11,335 bases of DNA from UBA11612 sp965228575. GTDB lineage: Bacteria > Pseudomonadota > Alphaproteobacteria > Rhodospirillales > Rhodospirillaceae. Each line of letters begins with the position of its first letter. Within the stretch, counting starts at the first letter, position 1. The notes below the pieces were generated by a model. It worked only from the letters and a program-made list of their open reading frames with translations. It was not told the origin of the DNA and made no database searches. The translations under genes and the position numbers were made by a program. The stretch spans positions 1-11,335 of the forward strand of contig CBDDHW010000062.1 in NCBI GenBank assembly GCA_965228575.1, in the 5' to 3' direction. Of this stretch, positions 1-7,643 are shown piece by piece.

Positions 1-110
1 ATGCAGTACTAACCCGGCTGGAAGCTCTGAGTACCGACAACACCGAAGCGAAGTCAATTAGAGATGAAGCCCGCGAGCTCGTTAATGCAGCAAATGTAAA
101 TAAGCATTGA
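1..110 (+). CDS. C-terminal tail of an unidentified protein (partial)
   Basis: The reading frame whose first full codon starts at base 3 is open from the window edge to a TGA at 108-110, giving about 35 residues. The other two plus-strand frames stop within the first 60 bases. The residues (for example RLEALSTDNTEAK, then an acidic/basic stretch ending NVNKH) look like an amphipathic helical protein end, not random translation. I do not recognise the family. The gene runs off the left edge and converges on the glycosyltransferase, with only 16 bases between the two stop codons. No terminator hairpin is visible in that gap. The call rests only on an open frame and plausible composition, so it could be chance. 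Confidence 0.5.
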   Translation, partial: AVLTRLEALSTDNTEAKSIRDEARELVNAANVNKH

Positions 111-126
111 CCTTGCCCACGACTTA

Positions 127-906
127 TTAACTAGCACCTTGCAGTTTAGCCACATGAGAAAGACGCGCGAGGGCCACCTCTTTCATCTGTTCGGTCATGA
201 CAAACCCGTCGTCAATTCCCATGGCCTGCCACTCGGATTTCGAGACCGCGAGTTTTTCGCGCTGACGATCAAGGGCATTGCCCGGCGATATAAATTGCTC
301 GCAGGTTTCCGCATCGATTTTTTTGTGGCGCACCAAATCGCGCAGGCATTTGCGGTACAAGGTATCTTCGGTACGGTAGGTGCGAAAGTCCTCTTCCTCG
401 GCAAAGCCTTGGATCATGTCGTGCCAGACCCGGCGCACACAAAAATTGATTGGGCAGCTTTCGTCCAAAGACGGCGGCCAATCGGGATGCATGGGCATAT
501 CAATTTTCATGCAGGTGAACACATAGCCAAGAGAGTCGTCGGCGAGAAGTTCCGTCAGGCACAGGTAGATGTGGTCGGGGTAGAACACATCGTCGGCGTC
601 GAGAAAAAACAAAAACGATGCGGTGCTTTGGCGGACGCCTTCGTTGCGGGAAAATCCAGGGCCGCGGTTTTCAGAATTTTGAACAAGGCCCACGACCGGG
701 TAGCGCTCTGCCCAGGACCGGGTGATGGCGGCGGTCTCATCGGTGGACTGATCATCGACCACAATAATGTCGGCTTGGACCGCAAGGCCTTTGACCTCGG
801 TGCAATAGACCAACGCGCCGACTGCACTTTCGATGGTGCGGTCTAACGTAGCCGCGGCGTTATAAGCGGGAATGATGACGGCGGCGGTGGGGGTCGTGCG
901 GGGCAT
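127..906 (-). CDS. Family 2 (GT-A fold) glycosyltransferase
   Basis: This 259-residue protein probably transfers a sugar from a nucleotide-sugar donor to a glycan or lipid acceptor at the cytoplasmic face of the membrane; donor and acceptor cannot be told from sequence. The N-terminus has the GT2 opening AAVIIPAYNAAATLDRTI (residues 8-25). The nucleotide-binding VVDDQSTDET follows at 49-58, then NRGPGFSRNEG at 80-90, and the metal-binding FLDADD at 101-106. A late TEDTLYRK (179-186) resembles the acidic acceptor/catalytic region of GT2 enzymes. There is no signal peptide or membrane segment. The ATG at 906 follows a weak GGA eight bases upstream. The gene ends in two adjacent in-frame stops (TAA TAA, 124-129). 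It is separated by 176 bases from the TCA block and probably not part of it. Family assignment is solid, the specific role unknown. Confidence 0.9.
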   Translation of the reverse strand: MPRTTPTAAVIIPAYNAAATLDRTIESAVGALVYCTEVKGLAVQADIIVVDDQSTDETAAITRSWAERYPVVGLVQNSENRGPGFSRNEGVRQSTASFLFFLDADDVFYPDHIYLCLTELLADDSLGYVFTCMKIDMPMHPDWPPSLDESCPINFCVRRVWHDMIQGFAEEEDFRTYRTEDTLYRKCLRDLVRHKKIDAETCEQFISPGNALDRQREKLAVSKSEWQAMGIDDGFVMTEQMKEVALARLSHVAKLQGAS

Positions 907-1082
907 GGAACATAATCCAATTTGACATCGTCTGTTCCGCTCGGGTGGTCAACGATGCACTATATTTGAAATTTCGACGAAGAAACGTAGATTTGAGTGA
1001 ACTGAGAAGTGATTGCGCGACTCAATCGGGCGGTGGTGACCCATAGGAATACGCCGTTTGGCGCCAAGCTTGTAAAACGCAG
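907..1082. other. Intergenic gap between glycosyltransferase and small membrane protein gene
   Basis: No gene is supported here. On the minus strand a TTGACC (952-947 region) could be a -35 element for the glycosyltransferase, but no good -10 lies at the right distance. A short palindrome TTGGCGCCAA (1058-1067) and an overlapping CGCC/GGCG mini-hairpin (1052-1063) lie just after the small membrane protein gene. They are not followed by a T-run on the minus strand, so they do not look like an intrinsic terminator. Confidence 0.4.
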
Positions 1083-1319
1083 TTATAAACGGTTAATTCG
1101 GTCTTTTTCACTGCCCCTTCTAAACTGAAACACGATCCAAATTAAAAGAGCGACGCCTCCTATTGCTAAAGCGGCGAAAAGAATCTTTTCGATCATGGCA
1201 TAAAGGATAGCCAATGCCGCAACAAGAAGCGCGAGCAATGCAATGCCGTACTTAACCGCCACATAAAGCAGCGCTCCCACGGCTAGAAACACGATTAATT
1301 TTTTTATCCACCCGGGCAT
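1083..1319 (-). CDS. Small hydrophobic membrane protein, unknown function
   Basis: This 78-residue protein is almost entirely hydrophobic. Three likely membrane helices can be seen at about residues 8-22, 25-43 and 46-64. They are separated by very short polar turns (K23, and E44-K45), and a basic tail follows (RRGSEKDRINR, 67-77). The N-terminal WIKK and the basic C-terminus are compatible with both charged ends near the cytoplasmic face, though three helices would put them on opposite sides, so one segment may be re-entrant. The gene begins 27 bases after the lpd stop in the same direction, so it is probably the last gene of that transcript. The Shine-Dalgarno sequence is poor (only AGAG-like). 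I do not recognise a family. A true gene is likely because of the coherent hydrophobic pattern, but expression is inferred. Confidence 0.6.
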   Translation of the reverse strand: MPGWIKKLIVFLAVGALLYVAVKYGIALLALLVAALAILYAMIEKILFAALAIGGVALLIWIVFQFRRGSEKDRINRL

Positions 1320-1346
1320 GACAGAGACTCTGCGAAGCCCATTATT

Positions 1347-2765
1347 TTAAATATGTAGCGCGCGGCCATCGGCGTCGAGCGCCGCCTCTTTGATCACTTC
1401 GCCGAGCTGTGGATGCGCATGACATGTGCGGGCAATGTCTTCGCTTGACGCGCCGAACTCCATGCCCACGGCGATTTCCATAATCAGATCGCCCGCCTCG
1501 GCGCCGACGATGTGACAGCCGAGCACCCGGTCGGTTTTTTCGTCCGCGAGGATTTTGGCAAAGCCGGTGGTATCGCCGTTACAGCGCGCGCGGCCATTGG
1601 CGGTGAAGGGAAACTTGCCGGTTTTATAAGCGGTGCCCTCTTCCTTCAGTTGCTCTTCGGTCTTGCCGATGCCCGCAACCTCGGGATAGGTGTAAACAAC
1701 CGAGGCGATGGCCTCGTAATTCACGTGGCCGGGCTGACCGGCGAGAATCTCGGCGCAGGCCGCGCCTTCGTCTTCGGCCTTGTGGGCGAGCATCTGGCCG
1801 CCGATGACATCGCCGATGGCAAAGATACCTTCGACATTGGTTTGGAAATGCTGGTCGGCTTCAACAAAGCCGCGGTCGCTGACTTTAACGCCCGCCTCTT
1901 TGAGGCCCAAACCTTCTATAAATGGGCGGCGGCCGATGGCGACCAAGACCACATCAGCCTTGAGGGTTTCCGCCTTACCGCCTTTGGCAGGCTCAACCTT
2001 GAGGGACACGCCGTCTTTTCCGGCTTTGGCTTCGGTGACCTTGTGGCCGAGCTTAAATTTCATGCCTTGCTTTTCGAGGATGCGCTGCATTTGTTTGCGC
2101 ACTTCGCCATCCATGGGCGGAAGAATGAAATCGAGAAACTCAACCACGGTGACATCCGCGCCAAGGCGGCGCCAGACCGAGCCCATCTCGAGGCCAATGA
2201 CGCCGGCGCCGATAACCACCATTGATTTGGGGACTTTGCCGAGGGTGAGCGCGCCGGTGGAGGAGACGATCGTTTTCTCATCGACATCAACGCCCTTGAG
2301 CGGGGTGACCTCGGAGCCGGTGGCGAGCACCACGTATTTGGTGGTGTAGGCGGTTTCCTTGCCCTTGTCGTCTTTGACGGAAACTTCATGGGCGCCGGTC
2401 TTCGCTTTGCTGATGCGGCCAAAGCCCTTGATGTAGGTGACCTTGTTTTTCTTGAGGAGAAATTCGATGCCCTTGCGGTTTTGATCGACCACTTCATCTT
2501 TGCGGGCCTGCATGGTGGCAAGATCAACATCGAGCTTACCCACCTTGATACCGTGGTCGGCGAAGGCGTGGTTGGCTTCGTCAAACAGGTGCGAGGACTG
2601 GAGCAGCGCCTTGGAGGGAATACAGCCGACGTTGGTGCAGGTGCCGCCGAGAGCGCCGCGGCTTTCAACGCAGGCGGCCTTGAGGCCGAGCTGCGCGGCG
2701 CGCAACGCACACACGTAGCCGCCAGGGCCACCACCAATAACAATGACATCAAATGAATCAGCCAT
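1347..2765 (-). CDS. lpdA: Dihydrolipoyl dehydrogenase (E3), 2-oxoglutarate dehydrogenase complex
   Basis: E3 reoxidises the dihydrolipoyl group on E2 using FAD and NAD+, producing NADH in the cytoplasm. The 472-residue length is normal. FAD-binding GGGPGG is at 11-16. The redox-active disulfide is C43/C48 in GTCTNVGCIPSKALL. NAD-binding GAGVIGLEMG is at 186-195, and the second FAD contact FAIGDV at 315-320. The C-terminal active-site histidine-glutamate pair is H451/E456 within HAHPQLGE. All catalytic residues are present. The ATG at 2765 follows AAGGGA at a suitable distance. The gene lies 29 bases after the broken GFA gene and downstream of sucB, which indicates this copy serves the 2-oxoglutarate complex. 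It could also be shared with pyruvate dehydrogenase or other lipoyl systems if the genome has no second copy. Confidence 0.97.
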   Translation of the reverse strand: MADSFDVIVIGGGPGGYVCALRAAQLGLKAACVESRGALGGTCTNVGCIPSKALLQSSHLFDEANHAFADHGIKVGKLDVDLATMQARKDEVVDQNRKGIEFLLKKNKVTYIKGFGRISKAKTGAHEVSVKDDKGKETAYTTKYVVLATGSEVTPLKGVDVDEKTIVSSTGALTLGKVPKSMVVIGAGVIGLEMGSVWRRLGADVTVVEFLDFILPPMDGEVRKQMQRILEKQGMKFKLGHKVTEAKAGKDGVSLKVEPAKGGKAETLKADVVLVAIGRRPFIEGLGLKEAGVKVSDRGFVEADQHFQTNVEGIFAIGDVIGGQMLAHKAEDEGAACAEILAGQPGHVNYEAIASVVYTYPEVAGIGKTEEQLKEEGTAYKTGKFPFTANGRARCNGDTTGFAKILADEKTDRVLGCHIVGAEAGDLIMEIAVGMEFGASSEDIARTCHAHPQLGEVIKEAALDADGRALHI

Positions 2766-2794
2766 AAGATTTTTCCCTTACACTTTGCCGCGCG

Positions 2795-3224
2795 TTAATC
2801 CGCCGGCGGGTATTCCGCATGTTGCGGGGCGTTACCCCCAATGTGATCCCATGGGGCTTTCGACCCAACAAAAAAATGCATCTCGATTTGAACGCCGGGA
2901 TCGCCGTCCACGCTTCCCAGTGTCACCCCGTGCACCTCGCCCTTATGCAAACCGCAGAGGGTGGACCCACAAGTGCCGCAAAACCCAACGGCCCAGCCAG
3001 GGGCCGAAGAGTACTCTTTGAGCGTTTCGCCACCCGACAACCAAGCAAGTAAACGAACCCGGCTCCACCTCTGCATAGGCCGAACCGGCGCCGCTAAAAA
3101 CTTTGCGGCATTTCGAACAGTGGCAACTGCGCGCGGCACGCAGCGGCGCTGATATTTCGTAGCGCAGCTGGCCGCAAAAACACCCGCCCGTCAAAAGCAT
3201 GTTCGCCTCGAGCGCCGGGGTCAC
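2795..3224 (-). pseudogene. GFA-family (glutathione-dependent formaldehyde-activating enzyme-like) zinc protein, frameshifted
   Basis: Two overlapping minus-strand frames together encode one GFA/CENP-V-fold zinc protein. The upstream frame gives the N-terminal half: GGCFCGQLRYEIS with C7/C9, then SCHCSKCRK with C26/C28/C31 (numbered from the ATG at 3200), and on to VEPGSFT. The downstream frame gives the C-terminal half: WLSGGETLKEYSSAPGW, then CGTCGSTL, ending at TAA 2795-2797. Removing one T near 3047 joins them as PGSFTAWLSGGETL, exactly the expected family continuity, and would give about 134 residues. Without it the first frame runs on to a stop near 2943 and loses the last zinc ligands. 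Start choice is open: a GTG at 3224 overlaps the sucB stop (GTGA), while the ATG at 3200 better fits family N-termini. Substrate is unknown; despite the family name, formaldehyde chemistry is not assured. A sequencing or assembly error could mimic the break. Confidence 0.85.
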
Positions 3225-4492
3225 GTTTCAATCAGAAGACGGCTGGGGTCTTCAATGCAATCTTTCACGCGCACAAGGAAGGTGACCGCCTCGCGGCCGT
3301 CGACAATGCGGTGATCATACGACAGCGCCAGGTACATCATGGGTTTGGCGACGATTGAGCCGTCGTCCTGCACCACGGCGCGTTGCTTGATGTTGTGCAT
3401 GCCCAAAATGCCCGACTGCGGAGCGTTGAGAATCGGCGTCGAGAGCATGGAGCCGTATATGCCGCCGTTGGTGATGGTGAAGGTGCCGCCGGTCATATCT
3501 TCCATGGTCAGCTTGCCGTCGCGGGCACGGCGGCCGAGGCCAGAAATTTCCGCTTCAATTTCCGCGAAAGATTTGGAATCGCAATCGCGCACCACCGGCA
3601 CCACGAGGCCCTGGGGTGTGCCCACGGCAACACCAATGTCGTAGTAGTTTTTATAAACGAGTTCATCGCCGTCGATCTCCGCATTGACGGCGGGAAGCTC
3701 TTTGAGTGCAGACACACAAGCTTTTGCGAAAAAGGACATGAACCCCATTTTCACGCCGTGTTTTTTCTCAAAGGCGGCTTTGTAACTGCTGCGCAGCGCC
3801 ATGACCGCCGACATGTCAGCTTCGTTGAACGTGGTGAGCATGGCCGCCGTGTTTTGGGCGTCCTTCAGGCGCTCGGCGATGCGTTTTCTAAGGCGCGTCA
3901 TCTTCACGCGCTCTTCAAGAGGTCCGCGTTCGGGCACCTGGGCTTTAGTTGTCCGGTCAGGGCCGCCCGCGAGATATTTTAGAACGTCGGCTTTGACCAA
4001 CCGCCCGTTCTTGCCGGTCGCGGGAATCTTGTTGGGATCAAGACCATGTTCTTCGACCAGATGGCGGACAGATGGCGCGAGGGGATGATCGGATGAAACT
4101 GCTGATGCAGGCGCGGAAGGTTTCTTTTCCGGCGGTTTGGGGGCGGAGTCTTTTTTGGGCTCTTCGGCTTTTTTCTCAGGCTCGGCTTTCTTTTCTTCTT
4201 TTTTGTCTTCTTTTTTCTCGTCTGGTTTCTTTGCAGATTTCTTTGCACCCGCGCCGGATCCGCCTATGGTTCCCAGCACCGCCCCTACTTCGACCTCTGC
4301 ACCTTCGTCGGCGATGATTTCTCCGAGGGTTCCGGCAGACTCGGCCCGAACTTCCACCGTGACCTTGTCGGTTTCAAGCTCAACAACCGGCTCGTCCTGA
4401 TCGACGGCATCGCCGACCTGTTTAAACCACTTCGCCACCGTTGCTTCGGTAACGGATTCTCCTAGGGTCGGTACTTTTATCTCGGTCGACAT
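3221..4492 (-). CDS. sucB: Dihydrolipoyllysine-residue succinyltransferase (E2 of 2-oxoglutarate dehydrogenase)
   Basis: E2 forms the core of the complex, carries the lipoyl arm and transfers the succinyl group to CoA. The 423-residue protein has one N-terminal lipoyl domain (about 1-78) with the lipoylated lysine K43 in ELETDKVTVEV. A lysine/glutamate-rich linker follows (about 84-125). The peripheral subunit-binding domain is at about 136-173 (APSVRHLVEEHGLDPNKIPA, ending in GRLVKADVLKYL). The acyltransferase domain starts near 195. Its catalytic motif SYDHRIVDG at 391-399 carries H394 and D398. The TNGGIYGSMLSTPILN signature (341-356) is typical of SucB and argues against pyruvate dehydrogenase E2. 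The ATG at 4492 is preceded by GAGGA with a 4-base spacer. The gene lies 46 bases after sucA; its stop overlaps a possible GTG start of the GFA gene. Confidence 0.97.
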   Translation of the reverse strand: MSTEIKVPTLGESVTEATVAKWFKQVGDAVDQDEPVVELETDKVTVEVRAESAGTLGEIIADEGAEVEVGAVLGTIGGSGAGAKKSAKKPDEKKEDKKEEKKAEPEKKAEEPKKDSAPKPPEKKPSAPASAVSSDHPLAPSVRHLVEEHGLDPNKIPATGKNGRLVKADVLKYLAGGPDRTTKAQVPERGPLEERVKMTRLRKRIAERLKDAQNTAAMLTTFNEADMSAVMALRSSYKAAFEKKHGVKMGFMSFFAKACVSALKELPAVNAEIDGDELVYKNYYDIGVAVGTPQGLVVPVVRDCDSKSFAEIEAEISGLGRRARDGKLTMEDMTGGTFTITNGGIYGSMLSTPILNAPQSGILGMHNIKQRAVVQDDGSIVAKPMMYLALSYDHRIVDGREAVTFLVRVKDCIEDPSRLLIET

Positions 4493-4538
4493 CGCGTCCT
4501 CAATTCAAACTGTTTTCACAGCCTTTATTGTCTGTTGC

Positions 4539-7466
4539 CTACTCTGCGGCAATTTTTCCGATTTTTGAAATACGGCGAAATGGTTGTGGAATATCTTCAA
4601 TGGGAGCCGCCAACGCCCATTCGCAAATTTGATTCTGCTCGCGAATATGGGTTTTCATCAAGCCCGTTGCCGGAGAGGCCGCAGGTTGACGGCCCGCGTA
4701 TACCGGGCGTTTTGCTTTGATGTCCAATCCCTCGAGCACGTACTCAAGACGCCGGTCGACAAAGGTCCATGAGCCCATATTCGCTGGCTCTTCCTGGCAC
4801 CAAATCACTTCCGCATTTTTGTATTTTGCGAGCTCGGCGCCCAAAGTTTCTTTCGGCCAAGGATAGAGTTGCTCGACACGCACGATAGCCACATCATCGA
4901 TGTCCTTCTCTTCGCGCATCGCCAGAAGGTCGTAGTAAATTTTCCCGGTACAGCACACAATGCGGCGAATTTTATCGGGTTTGGCAATTTTACCCGTCTC
5001 ACCGTAGACGCGCATAAATCCAGAGTCTTCCGCCATCTCTTCAAACGTGGAGACGCAGCGCTTGTGCCGCAACAAAGACTTCGGTGTCATGATCACGAGG
5101 GGCTTGCGGAAATTGCGATGAATTTGCCGGCGCAGTGCGTGGTAATAGTTTGCTGGCGTCGTGAAGTTACACACCTGCCAATTGTCCTGCGCCGAGAGCT
5201 GTAGGTAGCGTTCCATTCGCGCGGAGGAATGCTCTGGACCTTGTCCTTCAAACCCATGCGGCAAGAGCAAGACCAGCCCCGACAAACGCAACCACTTGCT
5301 CTCACCGGAATTGATGAATTGATCAATAATCATCTGCGCGCCGTTGGAGAAATCTCCAAACTGCGCCTCCCACAAGACCAGAGCGTTTGGCTCGGCAAGA
5401 CTGAAGCCGTATTCAAACCCGACGATTGAAAGCTCCGACAACGGACTATCGATGACTTCAAAGGGGGCTTGCTTTCCCGGGCGAATGTTGTCGAGAAACA
5501 CGAAGCGCTCTTCGGTGTTTTGGTCCACGAGGACCGAATGTCGCTGGGAAAACGTCCCGCGGCCGCAGTCTTGTCCAGACAACCGCACCGTTGAGCCTTC
5601 GACCGCCAGTGTGCCGAACGCCAGCGCCTCGGCGGTCGCCCAATCGATGTTCTTACCACTTTCGATCGCTTTGCGCTTAGCCTTGAGCTGACGGGTAATT
5701 TTGGGATTCACCGCCCAACCGTCCGGCGGCGTACATATGCGCTCACCAACTTCTTTGAGCAAATCAAGAGGAGCGCCCGTTTTGTCATCCCGGAATTCTT
5801 CCTCTTCGCCCATTTGCGCGATTCCCTTCCACTGACCCTCTAGCCAATCGGCTTTATTGGGGCGGAAGCTGGAGGATGATTCGAAGTCCACCTCCATCAT
5901 GTGCATGAATTTGCTCATCATGAGATCGGCTTCTTCTTGAGAGTAGAGCCCTTCTTCAACAAGCCGCGACGCATAGATGGTTCGAACGGTTGGTTGTTTT
6001 TCGATCTGCTTATACATGAGCGGTTGGGTAAACTTCGGCTCGTCACCTTCATTGTGTCCAAAGCGGCGATAACACACCATGTCCACAACGACATCGACGC
6101 CAAACTCTTGCCGGTATTCCATTGCAATACGCGCGCAATGCACAACGGCTTCCGGATCGTCCCCGTTACAATGGAAGATCGGCGCTTCCACCATCTTCGC
6201 AACGTCTGTGCAGTAGAGCCCCGAACGGCTGTAGCGCGGTGTCGTGGTAAATCCGATTTGATTGTTGATCACGAAATGCAGTGTACCGCCGGTGGTGTAC
6301 CCATCGATCTGAGAGAAACCAAAGCACTCTGCGATAATTCCCTGGCCAGCGAACGCCGCATCGCCGTGGATTAAGAGGCCCATGACCTGCTGGCGATCAG
6401 TATCCTCCATTTGAAGTTGCTTGGCGCGCACCTTCCCCAGCACGACGGGATTAACGACTTCTAAATGCGAAGGGTTGGCGGTGAGTGAAAGATGAACCGT
6501 ATTGCCATCAAATTCACGATCCGCCGATGTCCCCAAGTGGTATTTGACGTCCCCGGACCCTTCGACTTCGTCAGGATTAGGGGAGTTGCCCTGGAACTCT
6601 GAAAACAGCGCCGAAAACGGTTTGTGCATGACGTTGACGAGCACGTTGAGCCGGCCGCGGTGCGCCATACCGATCACGACCTGTTTTAGGCCCAGTTGCC
6701 CACCACGTTTTACGATTTGCTCAAGTGCGGGAATCGCAGATTCACCACCATCCAAGCCGAATCGTTTGGTGCCTGTGTATTTGATCCCGAGAAATTTCTC
6801 GAAACCTTCCGCCTCGGTTAGACGTTCAAGAATCGCTTTCTTGCCATCGTTAGAAAAGCGCGGTGTTAGATGATCGCTTTCAATGCGTTTTTGCAGCCAT
6901 GATTTTTGCGCCGGATCCTGTACGTGTGTGAATTCGACGCCGATGGTCCCGCAATACGTATCTTTCAGGGTTGATATGATTTCCCGAAGCGTCGCTTTTT
7001 CTAATCCAAGCACACCGGCGAGCTGAATCTCTTTGTCGAGATCGTCGTCGGTAAATCCATGAGTTTTGTAGTCGAGCTCAGGATGACTTTCGCTCTTCTG
7101 CAATTTCAATGGGTCTTGGTTTGCCACTTGATGTCCGCGCGCACGATATGCGCGGATCAACTGGAGCGCGGAAATGGACGCTTCCGCCTGACCTTTGCTC
7201 AGAGAACTCTCTTCGCTTGCGGCTTTACCATTTGCTTTGTTTTTTGCGGAAGTCGGCTCGTCACTATCGTCTGCACCGATCACCGTTGCATCTGAAGGCG
7301 CCCAGCTTGCTCCTTCTAGGCTCTTAAAAAGAGCTGCCTCTTCCTCATCCAAGTCATCGAAAAATGCCGCCCAGCTGGGATCAACTGCATCGGGCGTCTT
7401 GAGGTAGGTGGCATACAGCTCAGCAATAAACGTCGCGTTTGAGCCGGTTAAAAATGAAGCGTCCAC
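4539..7466 (-). CDS. sucA: 2-oxoglutarate dehydrogenase E1 component (thiamine diphosphate dependent)
   Basis: E1o decarboxylates 2-oxoglutarate with thiamine diphosphate and succinylates the lipoyl arm of SucB. The 975-residue length fits the family. Features in order: the N-terminal E2-binding segment (FLTGSNATFIAELYATYL, 5-22); a low-complexity acidic/Ala-Lys-Ser stretch (about 64-92); FLGIKYTGTKRFGLDGGES (225-243); the active-site loop GMAHRGRLNVLVN (266-278); the thiamine/Mg motif GDAAFAGQG (368-376) ending in NNQIGFTT (401-408); RRFGHNEGDEP (467-477); and a transketolase-like pyrimidine-binding domain plus C-terminal domain in the last 400 residues. The start is GTG at 7466. No other start codon exists in frame before an upstream stop near 7566, and an AAGGA lies 7 bases ahead, so GTG is well supported. 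The gene precedes sucB in the same direction. Confidence 0.98.
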   Translation of the reverse strand: MDASFLTGSNATFIAELYATYLKTPDAVDPSWAAFFDDLDEEEAALFKSLEGASWAPSDATVIGADDSDEPTSAKNKANGKAASEESSLSKGQAEASISALQLIRAYRARGHQVANQDPLKLQKSESHPELDYKTHGFTDDDLDKEIQLAGVLGLEKATLREIISTLKDTYCGTIGVEFTHVQDPAQKSWLQKRIESDHLTPRFSNDGKKAILERLTEAEGFEKFLGIKYTGTKRFGLDGGESAIPALEQIVKRGGQLGLKQVVIGMAHRGRLNVLVNVMHKPFSALFSEFQGNSPNPDEVEGSGDVKYHLGTSADREFDGNTVHLSLTANPSHLEVVNPVVLGKVRAKQLQMEDTDRQQVMGLLIHGDAAFAGQGIIAECFGFSQIDGYTTGGTLHFVINNQIGFTTTPRYSRSGLYCTDVAKMVEAPIFHCNGDDPEAVVHCARIAMEYRQEFGVDVVVDMVCYRRFGHNEGDEPKFTQPLMYKQIEKQPTVRTIYASRLVEEGLYSQEEADLMMSKFMHMMEVDFESSSSFRPNKADWLEGQWKGIAQMGEEEEFRDDKTGAPLDLLKEVGERICTPPDGWAVNPKITRQLKAKRKAIESGKNIDWATAEALAFGTLAVEGSTVRLSGQDCGRGTFSQRHSVLVDQNTEERFVFLDNIRPGKQAPFEVIDSPLSELSIVGFEYGFSLAEPNALVLWEAQFGDFSNGAQMIIDQFINSGESKWLRLSGLVLLLPHGFEGQGPEHSSARMERYLQLSAQDNWQVCNFTTPANYYHALRRQIHRNFRKPLVIMTPKSLLRHKRCVSTFEEMAEDSGFMRVYGETGKIAKPDKIRRIVCCTGKIYYDLLAMREEKDIDDVAIVRVEQLYPWPKETLGAELAKYKNAEVIWCQEEPANMGSWTFVDRRLEYVLEGLDIKAKRPVYAGRQPAASPATGLMKTHIREQNQICEWALAAPIEDIPQPFRRISKIGKIAAE

Positions 7467-7473
7467 AACGAGG

Positions 7474-7478
7474 TCCTT
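7474..7478 (-). promoter_or_regulatory. Ribosome binding site deciding the GTG start of sucA
   Basis: On the minus strand the sequence AAGGA sits 7 bases upstream of the GTG. It supports a GTG initiation codon for this gene, since no ATG or TTG is available in frame between the GTG and the preceding in-frame stop. Confidence 0.7.
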
Positions 7479-7484
7479 GTTGCA

Positions 7485-7505
7485 GGTCCTACCCGGACCG
7501 TCCGG
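7485..7505 (-). promoter_or_regulatory. Mutually exclusive hairpins in the sucA leader
   Basis: Two inverted repeats share bases here. CCGGAC and GTCCGG flank one base (7493-7505). GGACC pairs with GGTCC across five bases (7485-7499). Both cannot form at once, and the lower one ends 6 bases before the Shine-Dalgarno sequence of sucA. This could be a translation-modulating leader or a protein-binding operator; no known riboswitch motif is recognised. Confidence 0.35.
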
Positions 7506-7546
7506 AACCCTCCCCGAGAGCTTCCGCCGAAACGGCCCTATCTCCA

Positions 7547-7575
7547 GTAATAGACGAAAATTCCCTTATGGACAA
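7547..7575 (-). promoter_or_regulatory. Candidate sigma-70-type promoter for sucAB
   Basis: On the minus strand TTGTCC (7575-7570) and TATTAC (7552-7547) are separated by exactly 17 bases. Each matches the consensus at four of six positions. Transcription would start near 7540 and give a leader of about 75 bases before the sucA GTG. The element lies in the 177-base gap between the TPR gene and sucA, the place expected for an internal operon promoter. Prediction only. Confidence 0.4.
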
Positions 7576-7643
7576 CGACTTAGAGGCGTATCGTCCCACG
7601 ACACATACTGGACAGAGGGTAAGTGCGCAACAATACAGCGGCT

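Noticed and set aside
139..846. Long plus-strand open frame (235 codons) opposite the glycosyltransferase
   Set aside because: It is antisense to a gene with clear GT2 motifs; its translation shows no recognisable domain and no ribosome binding site supports it.
1052..1067. Palindrome TTGGCGCCAA and mini-hairpin as a terminator for the lpd transcript
   Set aside because: The stem is short and no T-run follows on the minus strand; a 10-base palindrome can occur by chance.
1512..2225. Long plus-strand open frame (237 codons) opposite lpd
   Set aside because: It mirrors the codon pattern of lpd, whose catalytic motifs are all intact; such antisense open frames are common in genes of moderate to high G+C.
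2943..3224. The 93-codon upstream half of the GFA gene read as an intact short protein
   Set aside because: After the frameshift its residues lose family resemblance, and the last zinc-binding CGTCG lies in the other frame, so it is half of a broken gene.
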